Below are positions 42,291 through 53,534 of a DNA stretch of 64,000 bases, in pieces; positions within the stretch are counted from its first letter, which is position 1, and each line of letters starts with the position of its first letter. Source of the stretch: Dendrolimus kikuchii (lineage: Eukaryota > Arthropoda > Insecta > Lepidoptera > Lasiocampidae); the NCBI GenBank assembly GCA_019925095.2, contig CM034412.1, positions 13,306,001 to 13,370,000 on the forward strand, written 5' to 3'. The position numbers and the translations under genes are program-made. Below the pieces are notes generated by a model that did no database searches, was not told the DNA's origin, and was given only the letters and a program-made list of their open reading frames with translations.

Positions 42291-42635
42291 CCAGCATTGA
42301 TTAATAAAATAATTCTCGCCCTAACACGGCGCAATGCGAATCTTTTGATTCCATATTCGGTCTGTTTACGCGATATGCGTCCGAATGATTGATGTAATCC
42401 CACTTCGACCATCCATCGTGAGATCCAGGAATAAAATTGACTTATACTCTGGTTACTTGGGAAAGTACTTTTACACTTTTCTGTTACTATGTAGGATAAG
42501 TCATACTTAGTAATTTATTTTGTATATACAGGTTTGAGTATGATGTCCATAAATATAACAAGTATTCTGCCACATATGTAGCTTACAAAATAAATGAATT
42601 TTAAATTACTAATGTCTAAATACAAATTAATATAC

Positions 42636-43099
42636 TTTTACAACTTAGCCCCCCCGACAAAGACAGATTCCACGAATCACGCTATTACCTGTCGGCATTT
42701 GAACCAATTGTAATACCTTTATGATTGTCTCCTTTTGTTTACTTATTTATTGGTTATTGTGGAGAACAGCCTATTGTACTCGTTTATGGCCGTTTGCAGG
42801 CATAATTAGTCAGGTGTGCGGATTACGATTTCTAGGAAATTAAGTCGACTATACGGGCGGGCACACTTGTATTTGTGAAGTATAAAACGACGGCAGGATG
42901 GAGAGAGCGGGGCAGTCAAGCGATGACCATTAGCGAGACAAGACGTGTGTACATTCGATAATCTATATAGTGACGGACTTTGCGCGTGTTATTGAATCGC
43001 GCATTACGTTTGAACTGATTGTGTTCAGTTATATTTGTACCTGTGTTATACGTGTTTGTATAGTAGGCATTTTTAATTCGACTCCTGCAACTCGTAATA
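42636..43099 (+). mobile_element. Solo LTR, family TGTTACGA, copy E
   Basis: The start is mutated (TTTTACAACTTAG); it shares CTCGTTTATGGCCGTTTGCA and GAAGTATAAAACGACGGC with copy D and ends CTCGTAATA. Duplications are no longer recognisable. Confidence 0.8.
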
Positions 43100-43412
43100 A
43101 GACAATCGAGAATAATAATGATTATGTAGTGGAATACTTACAAGCCAATAAATGACGCGCAATAATTGTAGTCGCCAACGATTCCCGACACGTACAAAGA
43201 ATATATACAAATTTTCAACAATAATAGACGGGCCTAGGCCTGCGAGATATAACAATAGCATCGCTTGAAGATCTTCTTTTGAGACGGAGGAACATTCTAA
43301 CTCGCTCCTCTAGCTCCACGCTCCACCCATTAAGGTCATCCTTAAAATTACAAATATTATGCTATACCACTGTCGGCACCCGACCCAATAACTGGCATCT
43401 ATACTCTGATTT
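43100..43412. other. No gene found
   Basis: Unassigned. Confidence 0.35.
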
Positions 43413-43416
43413 TTAA

Positions 43417-43833
43417 TTACCTGGACTAAAATGACAGTTGCGATCGAGTTTTTGATTCATAAGCGAGTAGCGTGAGTTGAATCAACAACTCACCACTGAG
43501 GGTTGAATACTACAGAATTTCTATAGGATTCAACTCACAGTGGTGAGTTGCTCCAAGCTTGCAACATAAGATCCTGTGGCGTCCAGCTAAAGTGCGAGTA
43601 TGGGGCGTAGGTTAGGTTTAGTGGGTAGTTCGTCAGATTTTGCCCTCCGGGACAGAGTTCCAGTTCTCCGAGTCTCGTGGTGCACTCGTGCAGGCGGCCT
43701 TAAGCGTTCCATTTGGTCTTCCCCCGTAAAGGCCCGAGTGTGTGTCGTAAGAAAAGACGTTCCCCTGCGTTAACAAAAGAAAGCTTGCAACAAAAAAATA
43801 GGTTGATCGCAGTTGTCATTTTAGTCCAGGTAA
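43417..43833. mobile_element. TTAA-flanked MITE with inverted ends
   Basis: Ends TTACCTGGACTAAAATGACA and its inverse TGTCATTTTAGTCCAGGTAA; inversion continues with GTTGCGATC against GATCGCAGTT (about 30 bp in all). Flanked on both sides by TTAA (43413-43416, 43834-43837). An inner pair CAACTCACCACTG / CAGTGGTGAGTTG forms a second stem. 417 bp, no ORF. TTAA targets are typical of piggyBac; the family is inferred. Confidence 0.82.
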
Positions 43834-43993
43834 TTAAAGGTCAAAGTACAGTCAAAATATTGAAGTAATTAAAAAATATTAATATTATTTTCTATTTTGT
43901 AGCCATACAAGAATACTATTATTATTTTTTGCATTTTGGACTTCACTTATCTTATATCCTGATTCGGGATATAAGTTAGGGATAATATGTATG

Positions 43994-44202
43994 TACTAGC
44001 TGCGCCCGCGGTTTCACCCGCGTGGCGGTGGAAAATCGTTATATTTTGGATAATTCACACTATATCTTTATAAATTATAGCCTATTTTATATTTATAGTT
44101 TCATCAAAATCCATTGAGTAGTTTTTGCGTGAAAGAGTAACAAACATACATCCATACATACATTCTTACAAACTTTCGCGCTTATAATATTTATAGAGAT
44201 GT
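43994..44202 (+). mobile_element. RTE-like 3' end, GCGGTTTCACCCGCG subtype
   Basis: ACTAGCTGCGCCCGCGGTTT, TTCATCAAAATCCATTGAG, TTTTTGCGTGAAAGAGTAAC and a TATAATATTTATAGAGATG end. Confidence 0.75.
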
Positions 44203-44261
44203 ATGTAAAAAGTAACGATTTTGACGAGATAATAATAGCAGAATCGGGTCCCAGGGTTTTT

Positions 44262-44402
44262 ATTTTTTTTATTAAATGAGTTCAGTAGACAGGCAGACGG
44301 CCCACTTGATGGAAAGCGGTTACCATCGTCTATGGACATTTGCATCACCAAAGGTGCTACAAATGCGCTGCTGCTCTTTTAAGGGAGACTCAGACCTGGT
44401 CA
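44262..44402 (-). mobile_element. Retroposon family S, 5'-truncated
   Basis: TTCAGTAGACAGGCAGACGG to GACTCAGACCTGGTCAC. Confidence 0.88.
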
Positions 44403-44877
44403 CACTCTTTGACATACATTTTGTCACGGGTGGCCCGTTTGTGCGGAGCATTAAAACTTCTACTTTTTTCTCTTTTTAAATTCATTGTATAAACTGGACA
44501 CCCCTACAGATTTATTATATACATAGATAATAATAGGCTAAATTATATTAATAATAGGATTCTAGCAATAATAATTTGTAGCAAAAAGTAATAATATTAT
44601 ATCAAATGATAATAATTTATATACCTGCAATACAATTATGTACTTGACACATACAGATTGGTGTAGGCAACTTGATGCGGACGTGCCAGCAGCTAATGGG
44701 CTTATCCGGTCGCTGATTAATAACCAGACGTATTGTGTATCATATGCAACGCATTATATCTCAGAACTATATAATAGTTTTGAACGAAGGATTATTCATT
44801 GTATGCAACGTTTGCAACACAACAATAACAATAGTTTTGAACGTTATTGACATGTTATAGAACAAGATAACTGAAAA
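44403..44877. other. No gene found
   Basis: Unassigned; 70-codon frame at 44638-44850 has no recognisable domain. Confidence 0.35.
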
Positions 44878-45156
44878 TTATCCGAGCAGGAACGGAGAAA
44901 GAATACAATTTCCTGCGGCCGGGCGGCCTGTCGTAAGAGGCGACAAAACAACCCTCAGCCAGGTGGTAGGGCATTTGCCCGTCTGGATTGCTACCACCTC
45001 TGGTCTAGAGTATGTCGCCAGGTTCCAGTCTCTCGTAAGAGAGTAGCAGCGCATTTGTAGCATTTTTGGTGTTGCAAATGTCCATAGGCGATGGTAACCG
45101 CTTTCCATCAAGTGGGTAGTCTGCCTGTCTGCTGAACTCCTGCAATAAAAAAAAAT
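44878..45156 (+). mobile_element. Retroposon family S, 35-bp deletion type
   Basis: Full length from TTATCCGAGCAGGAACGG to the A-tail; carries the same internal deletion (GTCGCCAGGTTCCAG) as 14552-14822. Confidence 0.92.
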
Positions 45157-45189
45157 GAAAAGCTTGTTACTAATAAGCTACTACTTTTG

Positions 45190-45486
45190 GTACTAGTTAG
45201 CTGGAGAGGCCCAGCTCTCCAGCTAACAAATGATGGAACCAGCCCGGGGAGGGCCGTCGTCTGTCCGGGCTGGAGGTCAATGCGCAAGCGAGCCCACAGT
45301 CCGGATAAGGGACGTTCGAGGATCGTCCAAGGATTTTAGTCGGTTTATTTCTAACTGCGGCGTGGCAATAGCACTTCATACGTGAGGTGCTAGTGCCACC
45401 CCGACCGGTCGAATCGTACACACGGGCTGCGACCTTTCCTCCTCGTGCGGGTTCTGGTCTTCAATCGGATTTCCGCTGTATAAAAA
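45190..45486 (+). mobile_element. R1-type LINE 3' UTR-like repeat, copy 1
   Basis: GGCCGTCGTCTGTCCGGGCT, GCGAGCCCACAGTCCGGATA and GGCGTGGCAATAGCACTTCA match 62056-62205; part resembles the R1-type LINE end at 54120-54230. Confidence 0.65.
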
Positions 45487-45735
45487 TAAAAGCGACGGCC
45501 TCTGTGGTTGAGCGGGCTAAGCCTTTGCCGGCGTACCTCACTGCAACGCAGAGGTTCCGGGTTCGAGTCCTGGTATATTAAATTTCGGAAACGTATTTTC
45601 TCCGTTATTTACTATGGTCTGGGTGTCTCGGCCCCAGAGTAGTCCGTTGTATATTACCCATAACACAAGCGTAACTTGCTTAATTTGGGGATATACAATA
45701 TGGGTGTTTGTTTGCCGATTATTATTATTATTGTA
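45487..45735 (+). mobile_element. tRNA-derived SINE 'Q2', best copy
   Basis: A box TGGTTGAGCGGGCTAAG and B box GGTTCGAGTCC at tRNA spacing; body GTTATTTACTATGGTCTGGG and ATAACACAAGCGTAACTTGC; tail (ATT)n. Inverse copy at 61803-62055, degenerate copy at 37592. Not a tRNA gene, because the region after the B box does not fold back to an acceptor stem and carries the SINE body. Confidence 0.9.
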
Positions 45736-46374
45736 AAAGGGGTCCAAGTGGTTAGGGCTCCAGAGAAAAGAACCTCAACAATTCGTACTGTTTCTAGTAG
45801 TCACCCAATAGCCTAGCAATAGCCTCTTTTAGCAGCGAGGAACTCTCTAGATAATTAATTACTCTATATAAATATATTAATATCCACGATAATTGTCGTC
45901 AATCTCTAATTAATAAGAACAAAATATTACCTTATATCGTGATCTCTGTCACACGTAAAGAAGCTATATAGCGCTCTCTTTCTTACTTATGACAAACGAC
46001 CATCCTTTGTACGGTCTGATATAAAAGGCCATTAGTTTGTCTCTTATTAAATAGATATCACTTTTGGTGTATTGTTTGCTTCGATTGAGGTGTTGATCAG
46101 AACTGGGCACAGGACACTCGCCGCTGTTTTATAAGTGTTCCGTTTTTGCCAATGTCTACGGAACCCTAAGAAAGTAAGACGATGTAATTGGGGTTTTGCG
46201 TTGGTTTAACCACGTGGGAGTAATTAAGTTTTCTTAACACTCCCAGATTTTTCTTACCCAAAGGTTACATGCCTATTAATGAAATGTTTATTTAATTTGT
46301 AAGTATCTGATCCACCAACGCCAAATATAAATGTATTAAAATAAATTAAATGTTTTTATCTCTCACTCTTTTTA
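45736..46374. other. No gene found; LTR- or promoter-like features
   Basis: GATATAAAAGGCC (about 46019) is TATA-like. No partner sequence in the window, so no assignment. Confidence 0.3.
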
Positions 46375-46560
46375 ATCTTATATATAAAATTTTCGTGTCA
46401 CAATGTTTGTTCCCATACTCCTCCGAAATGGCTTGACCGATTCTTATGAAATTTTTTATGCATATTCAGTAAGTCTGAGAATCGGCTACTATCTATTTTT
46501 CAAACCCCTAAGTGATAAGGGGTGTCCACCCCAATTTTTTTTATTATTATTTGGATAACT
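46375..46560. mobile_element. RTE-like repeat, TCGTGTCACAATG type
   Basis: ATATATAAAATTTTCGTGTC, CACAATGTTTGTTCCCATAC and GGCTTGACCGATTCTTATG form a widespread lepidopteran repeat start; only partial here. Confidence 0.6.
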
Positions 46561-46719
46561 TTTTATTTTTTTAGGATACAGCATTAAAAAATACATACAG
46601 CCCTAAACTTTCACCCCTCTACGATCAACCCCTATTTTTTATTTGTTAATTATAAACTTTAATTTTTTGGCAAGATTTTTAATCTTATTTTGTCATGACT
46701 TAGAATAAAAAAAAATATA

Positions 46720-46940
46720 TTACTCTTTTAGATTCACAATTAGAACCGGTAGATGGCGCTGAGATCGGGTTCTGGAATCCTCCTAATCATCTGGAGCGAT
46801 TTAGGTGATTTTGTTTTTGTGTGTTTGAGTGGGTACCCGGATGGTTTAGATTCGCAATTAGAACCGGTACGTGGCTCTGGGATCGGGTTCTAGAATTTTA
46901 TTTTTTAAAGGCAGGACAACGTCTGTTGGGGCCGCTAGTA
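46720..46940 (-). mobile_element. RTE-like 3' end, ACTAGCGGCCCC subtype, with internal duplication
   Basis: GAACCGGTAGATGGCGCTGA and GAACCGGTACGTGGCTCTGG mark two units about 120 bp apart; ends AACGTCTGTTGGGGCCGCTAGT. Inverse of 29925-30185. Confidence 0.8.
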
Positions 46941-47181
46941 TTATACATTTATATGTCTTTTGAGACCACGGGCCATAAAAATGGCCCGGACATTTGGAGG
47001 GCTTGCGTGGGGCCATGGGAAGGCCAACACGTAGAGGCCCCTTGACAAATTTAATGTAAATGTGGCGTGACACTGACCGGCGATTATCCCTGTGTACACC
47101 ATACAATAATGCACCCAAGGACAAGCCCTGGCCAGTGTAGGACCATTGTGGGAAATGAGATCAGAAAGTACCGGGCTATTG
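46941..47181 (+). repeat. Repeat 'R' partial copy 4 and upstream sequence
   Basis: 47141-47181 repeats GGAAATGAGATCAGAAAGTA and CCGGGCTATTG. The preceding GC-rich 200 bp may belong to the same element but have no second copy here. Confidence 0.55.
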
Positions 47182-47345
47182 TATATAAACTACTTGACCG
47201 ATTTTAATCAAATTTCCACACCGTGTGCAGTTTGATCCGACTTGAAACATAGGATAGCTGACATTTGGACCCGGTAGGTGGCGCTGGAATCGGGTTCTAA
47301 ATTTTATTTCTTCAGGGCAGAACAACGTCTGCCGGGACAGCTAGT
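47182..47345 (-). mobile_element. RTE-like 3' end, ACTAGC subtype
   Basis: GGTAGGTGGCGCTGGAATCG and CAACGTCTGCCGGGACAGCT relate it to 46720-46940; single unit only. Confidence 0.7.
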
Positions 47346-47354
47346 ATATGTATA

Positions 47355-47487
47355 AACATTAATTCATTCATACTTATTGACGTTTGATATTTTTGGGTTT
47401 CCGTGATCGCGGCTACTACAAAGTGGCCGAAACACCCAAATAAAAATGAAATAAAATACCGCGCTTAAAACCGTTAAAACGTAGTTG
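47355..47487 (+). mobile_element. Penelope-like element terminal fragment
   Basis: TTCCGTGATCGCGGCTACTA, AAAGTGGCCGAAACACCC and ACCGTTAAAACGTAGT. Confidence 0.75.
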
Positions 47488-47639
47488 TAATTACATTTGC
47501 CAGTCGCGAAAATTTGAAAAAGTATTAACAGTATTTTTTTACGGTCATAGTAGAATTTTAAAATCTGAAATTGCAGTTGGCGTCAATAGTTCATTCTTAT
47601 ATTTATAGATAACCTTCTTATTTCAATCATACCTTTTAA

Positions 47640-48048
47640 ATCTATACTAATTATTAATATTAAAAGGTAAAGTTTGTGAGTTTGGATGGTAGGGGTAATA
47701 TCCGGTATTACTCATCCGATTTTGAAAATTCTTTTACCGGTAGAAAGCTACATTATTCCCGAGTGGAATAGGCTGTTGATTGTGATTAATAAATAATAAA
47801 AGTAAAAATGTTTTACGCTCAACGTAATACGCTCGGGAACGCCTGTCAAATATGTTACAGCAATAACGTTCCACGCAATAATTGCGCACATCCTCGTACA
47901 AGGCACTGCGAGTGCTTTCTGCGTTTATGAATTAATTACTGTTTACAAAGTTTAATTAAACCTCGATATGCGTGCGTGCGTGCATATGTGCGTGGGTGCA
48001 TGTGTATTTTTTTAATGACGCCCAGCGAAGTGGGCACGGTAAGCTAGT
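47640..48048 (-). mobile_element. RTE-like 3' end (family U), long copy
   Basis: AAAGGTAAAGTTTGTGAGTTT and GGTAGAAAGCTACATTATTC at one end, GCCCAGCGAAGTGGGCACGG then TAAGCTAGTAAG at the other; interior diverged. Confidence 0.7.
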
Positions 48049-48374
48049 AAGTCATAATTAACTCTTTTTCAATGTTTTAAATTTTAAAAATAGTTAAATA
48101 TGTACAGATATTCACGGAATAAAAGGGCAGCGGTGTATCGGCGGTGCCGTTTATCCAAGCGCTAACCCATTATTCCATTATGTTCCTAATGGTCAATTTA
48201 AACTTACAATCAACTGAGCAAATTGAACAAGATTGCTTCCCACATCATAGTCTTGTTAGGGCCAAGGGATCCCCTAGATCAAACAACAGGATCCCTTTGT
48301 CGGCTATTGTTCCAACCAGTATAAATAACAGGCGAGAAGATTCGTATATACTTACATTATTTGCGATATTGCTC

Positions 48375-48605
48375 ACTAGCTTTTGCCCGCGACTTCGTCC
48401 GCGTAGAATAGTTAAAAAAAACCCCCGATTTTGAAACATTCTTCATTTGTGCTCCGCTCCTATTGGTCTTAGCGCGATAATATATAGCCTTTAGCTTTCC
48501 TCGATAAATGGGCTATCTAACACTGAAAGAATTTTTCAAATCAGACCAGTTCCTGAGATAAGCGCGTTCAAGCAAACAAACAAACTCTTCAGCTTTACAT
48601 GTTGA
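48375..48605 (+). mobile_element. RTE-like 3' end (family U)
   Basis: CTAGCTTTTGCCCGCGACTT, GATAAATGGGCTATCTAACA and AACAAACAAACTCTTCAG. Confidence 0.82.
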
Positions 48606-48795
48606 TTGTTGTTAGATGTGTATTATTGTATATATAGAGATGTATACAATAATAAATCTTTATACATAGGCTGGTGAGTACAGTGACTTTAAAAAGAAAA
48701 AAAAAAGATAATTCATATGAAGGGGTACCTGAATCACCCCCATGTATGTATGTTTTACCAATTTTTCAAAAATACCCTCAAATAAAATAAATAAT

Positions 48796-49108
48796 TTATC
48801 CGTACAGGAACGGAGAAATAATACAAATCCCTGCGGCCGGGCGGACTGACGTAAGAGGCGACAAAACAACCCACAGCCAGGTGGTAGGGTATTTGCCCGA
48901 TGGCTACCACCCCTGGTCTAAAGTATGTCGCCATAACAACCTTGAATTATGTTCCGGCATTAGTGACCCGGTTCCAACCTCCCTTAAGAGAGCAGCAGCG
49001 CATTTGTAGCACCTTTGGTGTTGCATATGTCCATAGGAGATGGTAACCGCTTTCCATCCAGTGAGCCGTCTGCCAGTCTGCTGAACTCCTGCATTAAGAA
49101 AACAAAAT
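48796..49108 (+). mobile_element. Retroposon family S, full-length copy
   Basis: TTTATCCGTACAGGAACGGA to CTCCTGCATTAAGAAAA; small deletion at GGGTATTTGCCCGATGGC. Confidence 0.92.
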
Positions 49109-49109
49109 A

Positions 49110-49245
49110 AAATAAAACTAGTCTTTATTAATTCATCATTATTTAGTTTTTCATGTAGGCCTCCTCCATTTTTTGCCATATAATTTTGTTTTGCGCGGTC
49201 CTTGTCCAAAGTCTCCCTGCGAACGACGCAATATCGTCAATTCAT
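49110..49245 (-). pseudogene. LINE ORF2 C-terminal scrap
   Basis: On the minus strand DKDRAKQN then, after a frameshift, IWQKMEEAYMKN and stop: the W-x-K-M-E-E-A-Y ending is frequent in lepidopteran LINE polyproteins. A-rich tail adjoins retroposon S. Confidence 0.5.
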
Positions 49246-49359
49246 TTTATAAAATAACAACATTAAAAACTATCCTTATGATGTATTAATAATCTAGCTG
49301 ATTAACCAAATAATAATGTAGAAGTAACTAAACTAACTTATAAAAAAAAATACAATCAA

Positions 49360-49480
49360 TCAATAACTCTTAATTGTACACCAATACAAAAAAAGAACTT
49401 ACAGACTGAAACTATGTCTTATTATGCACAAAGGGCGGTCTTATCGCTAAAAAGTGATTTCTTCCAGACTACCCTCTCTT
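49360..49480 (-). mobile_element. LINE family Z 3' UTR
   Basis: AATCAATCAATAACTCTTAA tail, GCACAAAGGGCGGTCTTATC and GCTAAAAAGTGATTTCTTCC. Confidence 0.8.
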
Positions 49481-49534
49481 CAATATAATTCAATTCCAAA
49501 AATAAATTAAGTTATAAATAGATTAATAATAAAG

Positions 49535-49785
49535 TATGTAACAAATCGCTGCCCAAGGGTATCGTGCACACAAGGCAAGCTGCATAACTGCTGCTGATCC
49601 ATTGCGCGAAATACGAACTAGCCTTCTAATCATGGGTGGCATCAAAGAGTTTTACATAAATTTCTTTGAAGAAACCCTTTGTCAATGAACCCCACGGACC
49701 TAAAGTTCCAACTCCAAACGGCACAAATATGTAACCCAAGGATATTTGCGCCTCTTGAAAGCTTAGGCTATTAAAACAGGGTTTT
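49535..49785 (-). pseudogene. GPWG-domain protein fragment, decayed
   Basis: The minus strand reads SLGYIFVPFGVGTLGPWGSL, TKGFFKEIYVKLFDATHD, then a stop and a Y-F-x-Q-W-I-S block. It aligns with residues 95-150 of the 51355-51825 frame. Confidence 0.72.
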
Positions 49786-50326
49786 TTTAGTTTTCGAATT
49801 ATTAAATTTTCAAGTCAAGCATTGAATTTTAAGTATTTTTATTTTCAAGTTTTGCCACTTGAATGTCACCAGTCCTCCTTTTATTGTCATTACATCTTCT
49901 TCTTCTACATTATTTCATGTATAACAATCCCTAAATTAAAAAAAAGTGGTGTCAAACTTCACACGAATAAAGCACAACTTAGTACATTAACTTAACCGTC
50001 ACTTGGCGTGGGAAACCCGCCCACATCAAAGTTATTAACTTAACAAGCGCGTGGGGCTCACTTAATCATTTATTTCTTGGACAAGTTGGAAAAGTAAACT
50101 AGGAAAAGCTATTATTTTCCCTTTTGTATTATTTTTCACCTTTATTCTTAAGGTTATTATATTAATTAAATATGTTTTACGTAGGTGCGCCATTATGTAT
50201 TATTTTAATGATGCGGCTTCATCTGAGATAATCTTAAACGTATAGGCCACTTCACACAGATGTGGCGATAGGTGTAATGCGCAATTCGAGATGCGATATT
50301 GTTAAGGACGTTAAATATTATTATTA

Positions 50327-50503
50327 TTATTTTTTTACTGCAGGAGATCAGCAGACAGACAGACGGCCCGTTTGATGAAAAGCGGTTACCATCGCCTATA
50401 GACACTTGCACCACCAAAGTTGCTACAAATGCGCTGCTGCTCTCTTGAGGGAGACTGGAACCTGGTCACTAATGCCGGAACAGAACTCAAGGTTGTTATG
50501 GCA
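50327..50503 (-). mobile_element. Retroposon family S, 5'-truncated, inverted to the next copy
   Basis: T-run to AAGGTTGTTATGGCAACA. Its truncated 5' end lies 17 bp from the 5' end of the opposite-strand copy at 50520. Confidence 0.9.
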
Positions 50504-50519
50504 ACATTTTGTGTGTTAT

Positions 50520-50835
50520 TATTTGTGCAGGAACGGAGAAAGAATACAATTTCCTGTGGCCAGGCGGCCTGTCGTAAGAGGCGACAAAACAGCCCACAGC
50601 CAGGTGGTAGGGCATTTGCCCGACTGGATGGCTACCACCCCTGGTCTAAAGTATGTCCCCATAATAGCCTTGAGTTGTGTTTCGGCATTAGTGACCAGGT
50701 TCCAGTCTCCCTTAAGAGAGCAGCAGCGCATTTGTAGCACCTTTGTTGTTGCAAATGTCCATAGGCGATGGTAACCGCTTTCCACTAAGCGGGCCGTCTG
50801 CCTGTCTGTTGAACTCCGGCAATAAAAAATAAAAA
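50520..50835 (+). mobile_element. Retroposon family S, full-length copy
   Basis: TTGTGCAGGAACGGAGAAAG to the A-rich tail after GAACTCCGGCAATAAAA. Confidence 0.92.
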
Positions 50836-50844
50836 AAAAACTTT

Positions 50845-50896
50845 AGACCAGAGGTGGTAGCCATTCAATCGGGCGAATGCCCTACCACCTGGCAAT
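50845..50896 (-). mobile_element. Retroposon family S, 52-bp piece
   Basis: TTTAGACCAGAGGTGGTAGC to CCCTACCACCTGGC: only the sense-start part of the GGTGG-type module. Confidence 0.8.
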
Positions 50897-51006
50897 TTTT
50901 TTTAAATTTATTAATAGATAACGTTATTTTTTGACACTTTGGATAAGATATACTCGTATTCAGACACGGCTTCAAACTTTAACACTAACGCAAATGAAGC
51001 CTCCAG

Positions 51007-51250
51007 ATTTTTTTATTGTATGAATTCAGCAGACAGGCAGATGGTCCACCTGATGGAAAACTACAGCTAGTACGTAAGTGCTACCGCTCTTTAAAGAGGG
51101 ACTGGAATGTGGCCACTAATGTTCGAACACAACTCAACGTTGTTATAGCGGGATACTCTAAACCAGGGGTGGTAGGGTTCCAGACGGACAAATACCTTAC
51201 CACCTGGCTGTGGGTTGTTTTGTTACCTTTTACGATATCCCTCCGATAAA
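51007..51250 (-). mobile_element. Retroposon family S, diverged full-length copy
   Basis: TTCAGCAGACAGGCAGATGG to GGGTTGTTTTGTTACC and CGATAAAAT, with many substitutions, so older than most. Confidence 0.85.
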
Positions 51251-51354
51251 ATAAAGAAAAATATGTTTTAAATTATAAACATTTAAGAATGAAAGCAAAG
51301 AAAGCAAATTAAGATTTTTTAAGAATTTAAAGAATAAGATTTATAGAATTGATT

Positions 51355-51825
51355 GATAGACTTGGTCATCATGGCTTGTCGTGTTTGAGGAGTGCTGGTA
51401 GAACTTCACGACAGAACGGACTGTGCCGCGACGATGGCAAGCGACCAGACGGAATGTCGTTGGTACCTTGGAAGATGGGACGCCCCTTAGTATGGGACGC
51501 AACTTGTGTCGATACGTTAGCGGCTTCCCATCTTCCAAATACAGCCGTCACTGCCGGAGGAGCTGCCACACTTCAAGAAACCCTGAAACGCCGCAAATAT
51601 GCATCCATCGGTGACGGATACATATTTGTGGCTTTCGGGGTTGAGACTTTGGGGCCATGGGGACGTGAGGCTCATCAACTTTATCGAGACCTTTCAAGGC
51701 GATTGAAAGAAGTCTCGCGTGACCAAAGGGCTGGCCTATATTTAGGGCAACGTATTAGCGTTGCCATACAACGCGGGAATGCGGCCAGCATTTTGGGAAC
51801 GCTCCCCACCGAGAGCGGTATATAA
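51355..51825 (+). pseudogene. GPWG-domain protein (RT-associated C-terminus), best copy
   Basis: About 155 open codons ending in a stop at 51823: GLCRDDGKRPDGMSLVPWKM, GRPLVWDATCVDTLAASHLP, RRKYASIGDGYIFVAFGVET, LGPWGREAHQLYRDLSRRL and YLGQRISVAIQRGNAASILG. RPDG ... W ... VWDxT resembles a PD-(D/E)XK-like core, which is only a suggestion. I recall this block at the C-terminus of reverse-transcriptase-containing repeat proteins of many animals; the RT part is missing here, so it is a fragment. Three more decayed copies exist at 27427, 35722 and 49535. Confidence 0.75.
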
Positions 51826-51844
51826 AGAAAGAAGAAAAGAAAGA

Positions 51845-52085
51845 AAGAATAAATTTATTTGAAGAAATAGCGACATACTTACATTGCTAACATGTATCCT
51901 AAAAATAAAAACATATTTTGAGAATTTGTACGCCGCATTTTCCGCAAACAAGGTTTGCACTCAGCTTATTGCTGTGCCGGCTTAATATCCGACACAACGC
52001 TGATTTTCAGTGCAAACCTTCCTTTTGAAGTAATACTAAAACGACCCGAATATTTGAATGAGTTTAACTTAAAACTATTTCATTT
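51845..52085 (-). mobile_element. LINE 3' UTR-like repeat 'V', copy 2
   Basis: Inverse of 22840-23060: GCAAACAAGGTTTGCACTCA, GTGCCGGCTTAATATCCGAC, AATACTAAAACGACCCGAAT. Confidence 0.75.
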
Positions 52086-52920
<835 letters not shown>

Positions 52921-53534
52921 TTATACTTGTCTATGTCTATTGTCTATATAATAGTAGTTATTATTGTAATACACAACATTTATTAAGAGTAAGAATTTAT
53001 TCGAAACCATTAACATAGTGTACAGAAACAATTTGGTATCGCAAACAACTGCTGTAGTATAATACCATGTTGCATTTGTTAGCGCCCACTACCAGACAAC
53101 TCGTTTGTTATACAATTTAAAAAAGAAAATTATTTTAATGTTTATACATTTGTAAGTTTTCGTGTTAATAGTTGTAATGTATGTGGAAATGCATAGATGT
53201 GTGAATGGGTGTGTATATTTATGTATATATTTATGTAGTGTGTATGTGATGTGTGTACAAGTGAATGAGTGAGTGTGTGGTTACAAACTTATTAGACTGG
53301 TGTTTTCAATTTAGTAAATTCTCGGTGTCGTCATAAGGGAGTTCTATTAGCCAGTTTAATAATTCGATAATTAAGATGGGATGTTCGAACTTCGACCCCC
53401 ATTTCCTTGAGGTCCTACGCTCAACTACGCAACGGTTCTTTGAAACATTTATTGCGTGTACAATAATGGAGGGAACTTATTGCGCGGTTTTTCCTTTAGC
53501 GCTATGGCGTTTTTTAAGCAGGGAGTTATAAAAT
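52921..53534. other. No gene found; TG-rich part
   Basis: TG-rich segment at about 53160-53285; otherwise unassigned. Confidence 0.4.

Noticed and set aside
45487..45575. Possible functional tRNA gene
   Set aside because: A and B boxes are present but there is no closing acceptor stem, and the sequence continues into a repeated body with an (ATT)n tail; it is a SINE.
51341..51569. Frames on the minus strand opposite the GPWG domain
   Set aside because: Shadows of the plus-strand coding fragment, which carries the recognisable family motifs.
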